64,000 bases of DNA from Allacma fusca (GCA_947179485.1 OX359247.1:24652801-24716800), one strand, 5' to 3'; counted from the first letter of the stretch, positions 27,860 to 42,500 are shown. Notes: generated by a model from the letters alone, not told the origin. Numbers and translations are program-made.

Positions 27860-28840
27860 TGCAATTTAATTGTTGCGACGCTATTTATTACGTTTTCAAT
27901 ATGCCGAAATCCATTGGTATAAGGTTTAGAAGAAAAATTCAAAGGACTTCATTCATAAGGTGCTTGAAAAATTTGAAATTCAAGCAGATTTCCTACACAT
28001 AAATGCTGCTTTCTCCCTTGGAAGGATATTCTTAGTAAACTGAATTGCAAGTATTTATTAGCACTATAGGCAAAACAACTTCTCATAGTGATTCATGTTA
28101 AAAATAGTATTGAGTGAAAGCCAGCCTCATATAACCCCCAAAGTGAACTCGTGTACAACATTTTGCATGAGATCTGTGTCTCAACAACAAAAATGTATTT
28201 ACCCGTAGTAATATTCCCAAATGTTGACCTTGTACATACATAAAATATTAATATCGTAGCATCACACCAGGAAAATCCTTAGCATACAGTAGCAAAGCAC
28301 TAGAATTTCATAATTTGGTTTGCATGGCATTCCGGCGATAGCAAACTAGAGCATGGATGAATCCGATGAATGGCCACAGACGAAAGTGTAGAAACAAAAT
28401 TATTAACATTACAAGTACAATTATTACAAAGTACATACATAAATATAATAATGACATCCCTTGCAGATATGCATATTTCCCAAATGGTAATTATTCTAAA
28501 AATTATAATTTTCAACAAACAACGCTACCCTGCTCCATTTCGCTTGTAACATAAGGTCGAGACCTGTCTAAGTTGTCACTAAGTCTTTATTAGTAATAAT
28601 TTTACCTTATACGTATGAATCAACTTTTAAAAGCACGCCCAGTTTTGATTCATTTCAACTTTTTAAATTTTATTCATATAACAGAAGATTTAGAAATTAA
28701 TTACTCCAGAAGTTTGACACCGGCGGTGCGGCTCTTTCTGTATTTTTCAGTTTTATTGCTTCACCTGTACTAGTTTTAGAAGCTTACATTATTAGCATAT
28801 ATAAATACAATTCCGTAGAAACATTACCAACGCAGATAGA
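27860..28840. other. Intergenic, nothing recognised
   Basis: AT-rich DNA between the CYTH gene and the BTB gene, with no open frame showing a known motif. The BTB promoter and leader should lie at its right end. Confidence 0.6.
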
Positions 28841-31143
28841 ATGGCACCAAATCGCAAAGCCTTTTTAACGACTTCAGTCTCTCCAGTAATGAATAAGCGA
28901 AGGACGAACTCACGACAAAATCGCCGCAGTAAGCAATTATTATTTTACATAAAATGATTGGGTAAAACGGTAAGTGCTTATGTAGGTTATGCATCTTACA
29001 AATCAGCAAGTGTATGTTTCATGAATGATAATAGCCAAAGTGTAGTGTTCATCTTTAAAAAAATGTTTAACCATTTTAGGATCCCAGTCCATGCCATCAC
29101 TGAGCTGTGGGGACGTATTATTCCTGGTGGGAAGGCAGAAACAACCGTTTTTGGTCCACTCATTTCTCCTCACTATCGTCAGTGATGTCTTCAGGGTTTT
29201 CTTTACACCATCATGGCACTCGGATGTAGTAGAGATAAACGATGTTGAGCCAAGCGCTTTCAAAATTTTAATGCAGGTGAAGGGCAGGAAATAAAATACA
29301 TGCCACAATTTTTATATTATACACGGTGTTTCATATGCTTTTTCTCCCCCTAGCCTACTTAAGGGAATATCTGAATCCCCCACTATAGCAAATTCTTTCC
29401 ATATTCTCTATAATTTGTTTCATTGACCTCGGTCAATTTTTGTGGTAATAGGGGTCATGAACATGAACCAAGTCAGAATTTTTCATAAATTCTGAATTCT
29501 ACAGTTGTCCATTTAAACATAATTATTTTTTATCCCACTTCGTTTGGCGCTCGTTTGTAGACGATTTTATAGTCTTTCCGGGGAGGTCACTGCGTTGAGA
29601 ATTTTGGATGTGACCCTTAAGAACAGATAGGTTTGGGAAATTTTTCAAGAAGTTGACGTCGTCAAAAGAAATTTACGAAAAAGTTCTGTGCTGAAGTTGA
29701 AATACCTAGACAACTGCAGAGCAGAAATAAGAATCAGTAAATATTTCGACTTTCGTTCACGTTTGTGACCCCTGTGACCGCAAAAATTGACCGAAATCAA
29801 TGAAACAAATTCTGGAGAAAAATTTGGGGGAATGGGGGAATCAAATATTTTATGAATTTCCCCCTCTCATGAGCTCGAAGACAGAGACAAAGAAAATGAA
29901 AAACCCTCTACTTACTTATTTGTGAACACTGCGGATATACATACATACATATCTACAAATACTAAGACCCTTTGGATATTTTACACTTTCCAAACAATGA
30001 ATGAGCAAAACAAATTACTTCGCTTTCTTGTAAAGTAAAAAAGGCATGAGCGATAAATATGTAGAGATGATGGTGAGATGTATTTATTCCCGAAAAATTT
30101 CTTCTTTTATTAACTTAATCAATTTTATGTTTCAGTTCTTGTGTACTCACCATCAACACTTACGACACAGAGATCAACCAGAACAACACTGTGAAAAACA
30201 GACAGATATTAATCTTTTTCTGAATGCCTACTACCTCGGTCATAAATATAACATTCGTTCGTTTCTTTCCTACTTGGAGTGTTCTCTCAGCTCCTTAATT
30301 AATGCGGACAATGTTCTTGAAACGCTTGTTCATGCTGACATGTACGAAAGTTCCAGGTTGCGGAGCTACTGCTGGTCATACATTGAAAGAAATACTACCA
30401 AAGTTGTGAACTCCGCTTGTTTCCCTCAACTTCCCTGGGATCAATTTTGTGATATTCTAGAAAACGACCGCCTAACCATAAGAGAGTACGAGCTTTTCCA
30501 GGGAGTCATAAGGCTAGTGTCTTTTCACAATTATTGCAATCTTTATATCTTCAAATATTTCTTGAGTTGCTACTAAAAAAGTATGCATGTAATATATGTA
30601 ACAATAAATGGTACAAATAATTTCTACAGGTGGTGCCGAGCTCAACCCGAGAGAACGCAAGGTCTAGGAAGCAAAATCTACGCCATCATTGGTGTAGCAA
30701 TCTACAAAATCAGATTTCCCTTAATGACTCCTCGAGAGTTCCAAACTGTAATTCAGAGCGGTATCTTGAAACAGGGAGAGATAGATGACTTGAAAAACAA
30801 TTTCCATCGAAACACAATGTTCATGAATCGGCGCCGGAAGAACATTTGTTCCTGCCGGAGCAACAAGATACCGTGCGCACTTTGCACTATTTGTCCTCAA
30901 TTTACAAACCTGACAAGGTCTTTGGATGGGAAGGTCATTCCGTTCGATTGTCATTTTCATTTTTCATTAGAGTTTTTTGAAGCCAGCGAAAATTGGTATA
31001 GAGGAAATTTAGGGAACTGTGAGTGTGCCAAGTACGCATCATGTCCTGCTTTTCCCAATGGTGCAACTGAAATTTTGATGCAGACCGTTTTGCGAAACCG
31101 ACATTCAGATACAATGGAGTCAACGAGGAGTAGCATTCATTAG
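28841..31143 (+). CDS. BTB-BACK protein, BTBD1/2/3/6-like, with Cys-rich tail
   Basis: Four exons: 28841-28928, 29080-29276, 30136-30512 and 30630-31143 (391 aa); phases close at each join. A short basic N-terminal part leads into a BTB domain (GDVLFLVG, then VHSFLL and SDVFRVFF). A BACK domain follows (NADNVLETLVHADMYESSRL, ILENDRLTIREYELFQGVIR) and then IRFPLMTPREFQTVIQSGIL, the hallmark of the BTBD1/2/3/6 group. Family members act as substrate adaptors for Cul3 ubiquitin ligases. The usual PHR domain is not recognisable: the C-terminal 115 residues instead hold Cys pairs (CSC, CALCTIC, CEC). BTB loop residues are also unusual (a His-rich CTHHQHLRH segment). The third intron appears to use a GC donor, since only that junction restores the family's adjacent Arg-Trp; a weak GT two codons later would insert Leu-Val. 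Identity to the group is clear; the exact orthologue is not. Confidence 0.8.
29373..29842. mobile_element. Foldback/MITE-like inverted repeat in BTB intron 2
   Basis: The left arm, about 29373-29510, is the approximate reverse complement of the right arm, about 29708-29842. The best core is ATTTGTTTCATTGA..CGG followed by TCAATTTTTG, mirrored with few changes, and it extends through GGGGTCA to CAGTTGTC. A spacer of about 200 bp separates the arms and I see no protein-coding frame in it. It lies wholly within an 859-bp intron, by far the longest in this gene. I saw no clear target-site duplication. A non-autonomous transposon relic is the simplest reading; an RNA hairpin is an alternative. Confidence 0.65.
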
Positions 31144-34100
31144 GGTTTCGAGTGTTTCAAAATCATATGATTTTCAATTATTTATGTACAAAGTTTCGGC
31201 TACCGTAATTTTAGCTATATTTCTATTTTAGATATCGGAATATCTGTTTAAATTTTTTCAAAGTACATTTATCTAAAGTGAAACTACTCGGTAATAACTA
31301 TTATTTTTATCCCAATAATGTATATGTAGTTCTCGTAGGCTGTTCTAAATGATATAAACTACAGTAGAGCTTCCCACACAGTCAGTACACGCGCGTACAC
31401 GTGTACACACATACATATGTACTCTTGGCAGTAGAAGTCAATTACACATCTTCAATTTTTAATAAAAAGTAAGTAAACTTTCCCAAATGTTGGTCTAGCA
31501 TTTTTGTCTATTTTTTTCCTGAAAGATTGTCATTAAGAATGGACGAGAAAAAATCGTTGGTAGCGGGCTTGTTTTTTAAACTTTTCTCATCTGGATGATG
31601 GAATACATTCCAGATGTACACAGGTATCAATTTACCCAATCGTATCCAGTGTGAACCAATATGCATATAATAGCATGCCAGAAATGATGATATGTCCATG
31701 AAAGTCATCCATTACAGGATTTGAGGTGTTGACGTATCTATGTACATTGGAATCATAATATTAGTTTACACATAGCAATTCAGAAAACTGGACCAAAATA
31801 AATCATTGTAAATAACAACTTTGAGCCATTCATGACTGAACATCTTTCGATTTCTCCCAACCTTTGAGACTGAATGTGAAGCACTTGTATGTACATTAAC
31901 AACTTCACATATACCTTGTGCTTGGTTCTCAACTTACAAATGACCTGTTTTTCCGTCCTTCTGTAAGTATTTCGAAAGGTGTAAGTTTTTTGGTTGTTTT
32001 GGTACGATCGTTACTTTTATACAGAGAAAAATGGAACACGAAGAATTATGCACACTGTGAGGCTAAAGAAAGAAAGGTAAAGCGTATTCGATTGTGTCTT
32101 AAACGCGGATAATATTTCACACTGACCAGCTCCTTGTTCCAGTCAGATCGCTTTCCCGAAATAACTACAAAGGAATCATCTGCATACTCCAGAGAATCCA
32201 AGTACACATTTGGGAGACAGCGGAACAAGGTGTTTTCAACATTCTTTCCCCTGTGTCATAGTTTACAAAAATTGCATAAAGGTACATACCCTATAGTATT
32301 ATTTTCGTTTAAAGCATCAAGTATTTGAAAACCTAGCGTTGTACATATGTGATGGTTTCTAAAGTAGGCCTTTGGGATGTTTTGCGTTTTGCAGCTTGTC
32401 ACGGCAAGTGTGTCTTTAATAATAGTATTAGGATTACTGCCTGATGTTTGGTAAGATTCTCACTCTGGGGCCATGCAGTTTTGACAGCTAGGATTTTTAG
32501 TATGCTCATTTGTCAATTTTACGGAGGCTACTTCAAGCTCAGTCAGAAGCGCCAGAAGGTAAAGTATACAAATAAACAGTACAAATAATACTATTTATAG
32601 TCAAGTCCCTCCTCCAAATTGCAGGTGTAATCAAATGAAAAGTCCTGCCACATATATTGGGATTTTTCAAGTTAAAATTCTGAAAAACATCAAAAATAAA
32701 TAAAGTTACATGGTCCGTCAGAAAAGTTATGGACGGATAAATGGGAGAGAAATCCTCAGGGATCTCGTTATTTTCTCCGCTTGGATTTCACCCCCAAATG
32801 TGCAGCTTCGTGCATACTGCGTCCGTACATATTTAAAGACAAGAGTATGCTACTACATTCAGCATCACAAAATTTGTCAGGGACTATACACAAATAACTT
32901 ATCCATCAAAGCACATCTACCAAAATGGATTTTAGTTTATTAAAAGGTAAGGGTTTTCCTGTTCAATCGTTACTGCATTGGATATGTAGATATCCACAGA
33001 TTTGGAAATTATAATTAATTCCAAAATAAAATCAGTTTTTGTAACCCCATTTTTCCAAACTTTGCAGATTTTTGACATGATCTTAAAATACCTAAAATGT
33101 GCCTAAGGACTTCCTTCTGACTGGTGGCTTCTAATAAATTACAGTTACATTTTTCCGGGGCTATAATAATGTTTATGTTTTGATTGATGCATGGGTACTG
33201 GTAATGATGGGTACGAAATAACTTTAGGAATGAATTTTTCTGGAAAATCTTTCATGCTCTAGCACATGCAAAAAACAGCAATCCAACAAAACAATTAAGT
33301 TAATGTAGTGCTTCAGAATTTCACTAGACTTTGGCATCTGCAAAAATCTTAACGTATTCTGTGTTACTTTTGAATGCTTCAAGTTTCCAGTTTAAGGATT
33401 GGGAAAATTGAAGCGTAATATTTGAGTAAACCCGACTGCAAATTATGATTTATCCCTAGGGAAGTTCTGAGCCTATGGAAGTATACCACGCATTGTTTTT
33501 ATGAGGATGTGGGACTCAGATCAGAAGTTATTGGACAATGGCCCTAAAGTAAAAGTGCAGTTAAAGCATACAATTTTGCAACAAGGAGATATACAATGTC
33601 AGCCGAGTCTTGTAGTAACTTTATACTCAGTCTGGATAACAACGTTTTCCCATACCCGAACCAATTTTGTGCTTATTATTTTTTACCAACTGGTTTAGTC
33701 AGAGCATCTTCCACCTTCCACACTTAGGCCGTCAAGAGCAAGAGCTAGCACTGCGTTATACAGTACCAGCACAAACACAATTTTCCCTATCGGAGTAAAA
33801 CGAGATTCTGTGAGCGAGGAAGGAGATGAAATCAAGTGACAAAAATCCACAGGACAGCGGATCAACTATTTTGAGCGAAGGTGTGTGTGTAGCTTTTACT
33901 TGCTTATGCTTACATACATGGTAACCATACAATTTACGTACTTGTATCTTATATAGCTCATGTAGATTGTATCGAGTGCTAACAAGGGGTATGGAATAGT
34001 ATAAATAACGAACCGATCAAAGTAACAAATGAAGACAGTTTCACCACGTCGGGTCTCCCATATGAGCACAGTGACAGTACATATTAACTATAAGATGCTA

Positions 34101-37100
34101 TGTGGCTATGAAGATGGTAATACCATCATGGTATCTCCAATTTATAACCTGACTAGTTCCATTTACAGTTGTTGCGTGAAAATATATATAGAATCCAAGT
34201 CCACGCAAACGTACGTAGTTACTGACTGGATTCCCTTTAAATCAGATATCAGACCCACCACCGTTGTCACCTCAGAAAATATTATTTTAGTTGAAATATT
34301 TCGAAGTAATTATATATATTTATAGGTAGTAAAGTAAGAACTTCCCCAATCACTTTTGAACCGAAGAATTCAAGATTTCCAAAGTGAGAATTACTTGTGG
34401 TAGCCCTTTAAAATGAATCTAGTATTACGAATGTAGTACGACTACTAATGTAATACCAATAGTTTCTGTGCTTAAAAAAGAACATATATTAGCTCTCATA
34501 ATATCTTCGAAGTTTTAAGAAATTGAATTGCTGTTGACATTGGTTTGACAGACAAGCAGACACTCCGACACTCACAATAGGAACTTTCAGCTTCACTTTG
34601 CCCCTAAAACATGGTGGACCTACATGTGCCCATGCCCAACATGACTGTATCAGTAAGCATGTATTGTCATTGCGCAAACAGTATTTTATTCGTTAAAAAA
34701 ATTCATTGTTGGCTACAGATGAAAATACCGCAGAATAGATGTAAAAGTATATACTTGTATTCTTACAATAGTGGAAATAATGAAACCTCAGGAACTGGCT
34801 CAGATTTCAGTCACGCTGTGTTGTGTAATGTAAGTTCAATGTTCATATTGTGGATCATAGTAGCAGTCGCAATTTGCCAAAAATATGGCTCTGCCTAACT
34901 TTGTAAAAAGCAGGCACGATGAAAGAGAGGAACTTTGACATCGGGAGGTAATACCCGGAGAAAATAATGTTAAAACTAACAAGGAAGCCACAAAAAAGAT
35001 TTGGACGAACAAGCCATGATTGAAGGATGGCAGGGTTGGCGATACCGATGCGAGTAGGAAAAAAGATTAAAAAGAACGGACAATGCCAGGAAAGATCAAT
35101 TTTTCTTTCATGTTGTATCTCTATTTGTCTCACTCCTCGGAGATACCTTCCGCATATTTCTCTCCACCACAAATCCACCAATATTATTAAGGACTTTCAT
35201 GGATTCTATCAATATCTGTATGAAGCAATGGCCAAATGAAAGGTAGCATTTGCTCACAATGAGATGAAGATAGTGAGTTGGGCCGGACCAACGTATGTAT
35301 TAATGCATACACATATGTACACATATATGTATGTACACAACAATGAATGGGATACACACGGAAGGAGAAAGACAAATGTTTCGTGGGTTGATCAAATCCC
35401 ATTCGTTTTGTACTACGACAATAGATTTGACGCGGCTTGGTCGTTTTTTAACCTAAAAAGTAATAACTTAATTACTACTGAATGAATTTAAACCAAAAGA
35501 GCAACTTTCCCATTACATAGACTTAAGTCGTGTATATAAAAATATTATGGAGGTATCAATTTTCTGTGTCTTTCAATGTGCAGCTTGTCCATGTGAAGTT
35601 ATAGACGCATAGCCAATTATTAGAGACAAGCGCCAATTTCCGGTCAAACGAACCTATGGAAATCGCAGTACAAAACAATCTAGCAAGGTCCTTCATTGAC
35701 GACAAAAATACTTCTCCTAAGTAAACATTACAGAGAGGCTAAAATTTATTTAATTGTATTACTCTGACAATGAGCAGGTTACGGGCTACGACATTTGAAG
35801 AGTTAAAACAGACGTACGATTGTTGAAATACATCCGTACTTTCAGAGATGCCCAACCGACCAGTGAGATCTAAAAGGTACTCAAAATGAAAGGGTAAGTC
35901 GAAAAAATTGCCATCAAAGTGAGTACCGTAACCCAATTACGATGGGGCTCATCTTCTTTAATACAGTCGCTGCCCCTCTCCCGAGAATTTCCCGGAGTGA
36001 AAGTAGAATGTAATTTACTCTTAAACCAAATCAAAGTCCGTCCACCAACCCGTCCATCGTATCATAAACAAGGCGAATAAAATTGCTTTATAGAAGAATA
36101 AGTACTCCTGTCGAACAAAAGTATATTAGATTAAATTGAAACTATAATCTCACAAAAACATTGAATATATGTTCGCGATTCGACATTGCAAATAATGCCA
36201 CTCCTGTCATATTGACACTGTACTAATTTTAAAGTTGTCCCCTAATTTTGAAAACTAAAATAGCAGGTATACCTGGAATATCAAAAAATAAAACCCAGAT
36301 ATGATTTTATGAAAGGGAAAGTTCCCCAGTATGTCATTCAAAGCACAAAATGCTACAACCCAGATGACTCCTGCCACTGTCCATTTTCACAATACCAATC
36401 ACTTCCATTTACAAGTATAAAAACCCTGTTCATTCTTCGTCCCCGAATCAATTCAGACAACTTGAGACTTAAATTGAATATTCACTCAATTTACTGGCTA
36501 AAATCAGTTTTTGACGATGACACTCCACCACCAGCCTAAAATACTTCCAAGGCGGAGGGGTGAATATGGAAATATAGTAGCAGTTGGAAGTATACTGTAT
36601 ACGTATGTAATCCACTAAAAGGCAAAGTCACCACTTCAGTTCAGACTTCATAGACTAATCCTTTTGCAGAAAAACGAACACTTTGCATGTCTGCCTTCAA
36701 AAAAGAGAAGATTTGTCCATAAAGAAATAGTGTCCCTCACACAAAAACAAGTTCCATAGGAACTGGCATCTCCGTAGAAATTATTGTATCTACAACTACA
36801 AGAAAGGCATTTAAATAACCGCACTCCGGCCACACAAGTTATTACACGAACATTAAATTAAAGTTCAAGTGTTTATGCATGGATAAATGGGAAGCACGCA
36901 GAGTAAAATATTGAAGCACAACAGAATGACATAAAGTGTATAGAAAACTGTACAAAAGTGTCTGAAATATGGAAAGAACCCCTTTGAATAATCGAGAATC
37001 TCACCCCAAAAATCATTTAACATGTCAATTTACATAGCAAGCATACTTGAGGTCTCTGCGTGTGAAATCAGAATGTGGAAATTGTTGTTATCACACTGCT

Positions 37101-39565
37101 TGTATTTCTACCTTATATTGAATGAAGAGTCGAAGAGTGTGTGTATTCTAGCGATAAAAGGGAACAGGGCGAAAGTGGAAAAAGTCATCGATGTTATCAG
37201 CAAGTATGTGTCTATGTGCTTCGCTCCTTTCAGAAAATTACACCAGAAGTAGTAGATTTGTATGCAAAAAACTTTTGACAAGCCCAAGAGGAGAAGGGTG
37301 CTTTTATTGAGTTTGACTTTTTCTCCTGCCCAAACTGACAACGGAAGGTTGATCTATATTATGTTCCCCCATATGGATACATATCAGTACACAAAGCATT
37401 ATGCATAGATTTGTGAAGACTGAAATACGTTACAATTTACAAGCGTCTCCACATATGTACGTATACGTCCTGACTTGTACTGTATACTGATTTCACGCAG
37501 ATGTATACAACTTGGAAAGTTAAAAGGGTTCTTATCTCATCTTGTCCAAATTATTGGACAATCAGTGCCTTCGAAGTTAAAAAGAAGAGATGAATAATGC
37601 ATGCTTTGTAATTATTGTGGCTACATTTTCATCGGACAAAAGTTAAATACATCAGCTGTGTAAATATTACTTACTTCCGGATAACTCAAACCTGCTTTGC
37701 TGTTCAGCCTGCATGACTGACTTAGTGTACTCACTGGGTTGGGTCTTGTCTAAAATGACACAACTCTTGTCTCCTGTAATGTTTCAGTGAAACGTCTTCT
37801 CTTTCACTTCATATTAGCTGGTATGAAACTATGAGTCTGTACATGAGTTGCTCTTTCCCTTTGTTCTTTGGCGAGGAGATAAAATATAAAAGCTTTTATT
37901 ACGAGGGTTGGCGTGGGATCTATGAGAGAAAGAGGACGAGAAAAAGGTTAAAAAGAAAAAGTTGGGCTCATCAATGGGTCCGACCGTACCACTACAACCC
38001 ATCCAGGCTCTCAGTGCAAAGTAAACACCTGACTATACAGAAATTGTTCAGGGCTTTTCGGGTCAATTTCCGTCATCATTTTTCTTAAACTAGGAGCTTT
38101 CTCCAGGAGTTATATAGTATATATTCTGTTCCACATTCAGGATTGAGTCGTCCCCAGAATATATAACCTTATGCATACTACGTGTATTTCCAGGGCAAAA
38201 AGGTAGACAGTCGCTGGAGCGAGTTAATCTAACGTTTGCCCTCCTGTCTACGTATGTAGCGTCTTGGTAGTGGGTTAGTACCCAAAAACCTTTTAATACA
38301 CTTTGCTGGACATGTGTACACATTACTCAATATCCGGTTCTTCCAAAACCATCTCCTCAAATTGAGACAAACTGCAGAGCTAAAATGTGTGTCCACAATC
38401 GCATTTGCTAGTAATGCAATGGAAAGTAAATACCCGAATAAAACTGAAAACTTGTCGTTTTGACCCTCCTATCATCATTTCATAACTCCCAGATGATGAC
38501 AGTCCATGATCATCCATATGTTTAAGTTCAAGCTAATTCCAGTTCACGTTAAACAGAGTAACGAGACAAGTTATGGGCTTTTGATAGATATGTATTTGAC
38601 AGATAACACGGTCTGGTAGACTTCTGTTGTAGAAAAGGTAGAGATGCGACATTCATTCATTCAGTCTTTCCAAATCATACTTATGGCTCGCTTATGCGTA
38701 CATCATACCGTTTACATGTAACTGAATCAATTTCTGTGGTTAATGCTACTGCGTAAGCACTCAAATTAAAGTGTGGACCAGCACTATACGCTTGTCCTCC
38801 TACTCATACAGCAGGACCTTAGCTGTAAAATATAATGTCAAATCTCTGGCTATTTTCGAGTGCTTTAAAATCAGCTGCATTTTTCTAGGAGCGGACTGTG
38901 CGACCCGCTGTGCTACAAATTGTTCTTATGTAATCAATGAAGCAAGTGTCCACTTGTGCAATTTCTTGAAGCTCTCTGACTCTACTTGGGGTGGTGGATG
39001 GACTAAATCGTACGGCACCCTGTTGTTTGCTGATTTGTATTCGGATGAAATTACCGGTCATAAAATCATTCAAGAGTACATTTCCCCACATTTTCTCATT
39101 ACATAGAGGAAACTCCCCCAGCTGGGGACTGATAAGTGAACTTATTTTAGCAAAAAAATGAGATTACTGGGAGGCAGGTAACATTTTTAGCAAAATAGAA
39201 GTTTTATAATGTACGAGGTAAAACACAGCTATTACTTTTTTTCATGATGTGAAGCTTTAAACCTTATTTTTTATTAGAATTACAGGCCAACAGATGCACA
39301 TAGGTACACTTGCATAATATATATTTTATCGATAGGTAGTATATCGTCGCTGAAGAGGCAAAATGGTCTAACGGATATGCAAAAGCACGCTAACGTTGCC
39401 TCTTGAGCAACGGTATGATAAATATTTATATAGTAAATAATGAAAAGATAACAAAACTTCGAACACGATAAGTTGACTATAAACTAAAATTTTTAATAAA
39501 AGTAAGTAACACTTCAGCAAAAATGTCTTAGTTTCGGATGCACTTTGCTATTCTCAATGTATTAT
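31144..39565. other. 8.4 kb without recognised genes
   Basis: Between the BTB stop and the last EXOC8 exon I found no exon with family motifs. Frames of 60-111 codons (for example 38771-39106 + and 37022-37252 +) look random and overlap others. AATAAA near 31460 may end the BTB transcript. The stretch has short palindromes such as GTACACGTGTAC at 31395-31406. Confidence 0.55.
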
Positions 39566-42500
39566 TTACACATACTCAGGGGAAGAATACGTAGATTTGG
39601 TAGTTTTGTCAATGACAACAGGAGGAAGTTGTGGTTTCTTGCTTTTGAGACTCGCAAATTCATCTAAAATCAGAGTGAGATCCGGTAGGTCCTGGTTCAT
39701 AGCTTTTTCGTAAATTCCATTAGCGGCTTTGCAAACAACGTCCAAAACAAATACAGCATCTTTCTCAATCACGTCCACAACTTTAGTATCCTTCCTTTTT
39801 CTCGCACGTGCCAACGCATGTTCCAAGTGTTTCAATTCCACGATGATAACGTCATGAATTGCTGTCTCTGTAAGTGTTAGCCATTCTGGGGCAACGAGTT
39901 GCATTACATCATTACAAAAATGTAACCAGGATTTAGCAAAAGATATGGTATTGCTGCTTAGCTGCAAAGTTGTGTCTGAGCCACCTGTGTTACAATAACA
40001 AGTTTACAAATATGAGTTTGCTATAAAAAACTCAAAACGATATTTAAGTCGACTTAAATAAGTTATAAGACTTACTTTGGAGATAATTTTCGAAATTACC
40101 AACCCCTAGTTCAGCCAGTTCCCTACAGGTTCTAATGAATGATGGTTTGTCTGCAAATTTCATGGGAATTCCGACTTCATCTTGGGATCTGTATCTATGT
40201 CGTACAGCTTCGATAAGCTTATCCTTGGCATCTGCTATTGTTCTGTCTATGTGCGAAAGTAACTGGAAATCCACTATGCAAGACACATCCATGCCCATAT
40301 CTGTTAACTGGGATTAAAAACATTTACGCTCAAAGTTTCAAACTTGACCCAGACATAAATCTATACAGTGAAACTGACGAAATTAAATAAGTAGTTTATC
40401 ACGGTGTTTGTCTTAATACCTTTTGACTCTCGTAACGCAATTTGGCAACCGACTGTGCGACATCAGACAAATGAGACTGCGGTGTAAACAATTGTCTACA
40501 GTAGGAATTTAAAAATCCGGTTGTTTCATTATTGATCCAAACAATGAGACCTGAAAAGAATAAACACTGCATTACTTCACGAAACATTTAGAGGTTATAA
40601 TTTCAGTGAGTCTAAAATGGGCCTGACCGGCTCTGCCTGGTGCGTTCGCACTAAATGATCGCTGATGCTCTCTGATGGTCTCCACAATTTGAGAGAAGAA
40701 TATCACCGACATATGATCCATGTAAAGCTGACTGCGACCTTCCGTTTTCAAACGTTTCAATCTGTTTAGTGTATACCAAATTATTTCATAACTGATAACA
40801 TATTTACGAATTAAATGGTAAATACCACTAGAGAATTTCTTTATACACTTGCTCCTTACTTATTTTTAATATAGGCAGATCTGTGAGACAAGAACAGCTG
40901 CGAAGCTTGGCTTTCCCGTCCTAAGCGTACGAGCAAGTCTATTGATTTGCGAATGGATCTGGGACCACCTTGCAAAATCTTTTCAGGTGTCATTACTTCC
41001 AGGTCTCCTACAAGAATTTCAATCATTCCCTTGATCCGATTGTCTACCTTTGTTCTTGAAAACATAACACAACGTTACATTTCATCAAAGCAAAATAAAT
41101 CCCAGGGGAAAGTGTGTTGCAGTTTTACATTCAAAAAATAAAACTAACCTGATTTCTTTCAAGCTTACAGACATCGGCTGTTGTTCCACAAACTCTTTGA
41201 AATTTTCATACAAATCTACTGCCTCCGTAAAATTTCTTTGAGCAATCCAAACATCCAGATCCTCCGGAATATCAGTTACCCATTCGGGTAATGAACTTTG
41301 AGGAGATGGTACTCCCATCGAATCTTCTGGACTTTTGGTTCTTTCCGTTTCCATGGAAGGAAAGGTAGGATTAATTTCTTGGGTAGGACTGTCAATGGAA
41401 GATTTATGCTGCAACGTTCCTTTGTTTGGGTTTCTCAAAATCTTCTGATTGGACTCAACTTGATTTACCCACGCATCCTTTACACCGAAAAATGTGTTTT
41501 CAAACTTTCGTCTAGAACCTAGTATACATTAAGACAAAATTAGCCAACACTTACCTTTTCCTGTTGATTTGGGCATTGTAAGAGATGAACACTTGGAAAA
41601 ATCAACAGCTTAAACGTGTGCTTAGGACACTCGGGGTCTCGTATATTTACCACAAGTCCAATAGATCCTAACTCATAAAACGCTTGAAATTTATACCTCT
41701 GTGGTCCCCGTCTGCGTTCATTTAAAAAAAAAATCCTTATCTAACTGTTGTATAAAAACCAGTACAACCACAAAAATAAATAATACCTATTCGTCACCCA
41801 AACTGCCAGCATAATACCGTCATTGAATAAGTAGCCTCGTTTCCTTTGGACAGCCGAATAATTATCAGGATCAATCTCTAACAAATCGCCTTCATAAAGC
41901 AACGTTCTAGATTCATCTTCGACAACTTCCTACAGGCAAACATAAAAATGAAAAGAAATACTACTCTGTTACAACAATTAACCTACCTTAAACAAAAAAA
42001 ATTATGGCAGATATAATATGCAACCAACTAGTACAAGATACAAGTCATGATTAAAGTACTTACACCTGCTCCTTCCACTTTCTCCAGTACGCTCAATAAC
42101 TTTTTCCGGTTTTCATCTTCTCCAGGCTTTGGTTTTGTCTCTACTTCAGTTGGAGTAAGAACAGCAGCAGGATTTTTACGTGGGGCAAGTATAGACGTAT
42201 CTAACAAATTTTGAATTAAACTCCTTTGATCCCGAAGTGTTTGGGAAATTTGATACATTTCTCCTGCCAGATCTAAAAAATCAATTTCAATTAAATGTTA
42301 ACCATGCCCAATTTATTATTTTAACAGCTGCAATTACGAAATACCACCACTCACATGATATATCCTTGGCCGTTTCAATAAATTGTTCATAATGTTGGAA
42401 TACATTTTTCTTCAAAAGTGAATGAGTTTCATCTGACAAAGCTTGCAGTTTCGCTTTCTCTGTATTTAATTCTGACCCAGCAACACCTCTGGAGTTAATT

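Noticed and set aside
36648-36833. Cys-rich 61-codon ORF on the minus strand
   Set aside because: Short, no splice context, no regular Cys spacing that would define a known domain.
38771-39106. 111-codon ORF on + downstream of EXOC8
   Set aside because: No recognisable domain; Cys residues are irregular; probably chance.
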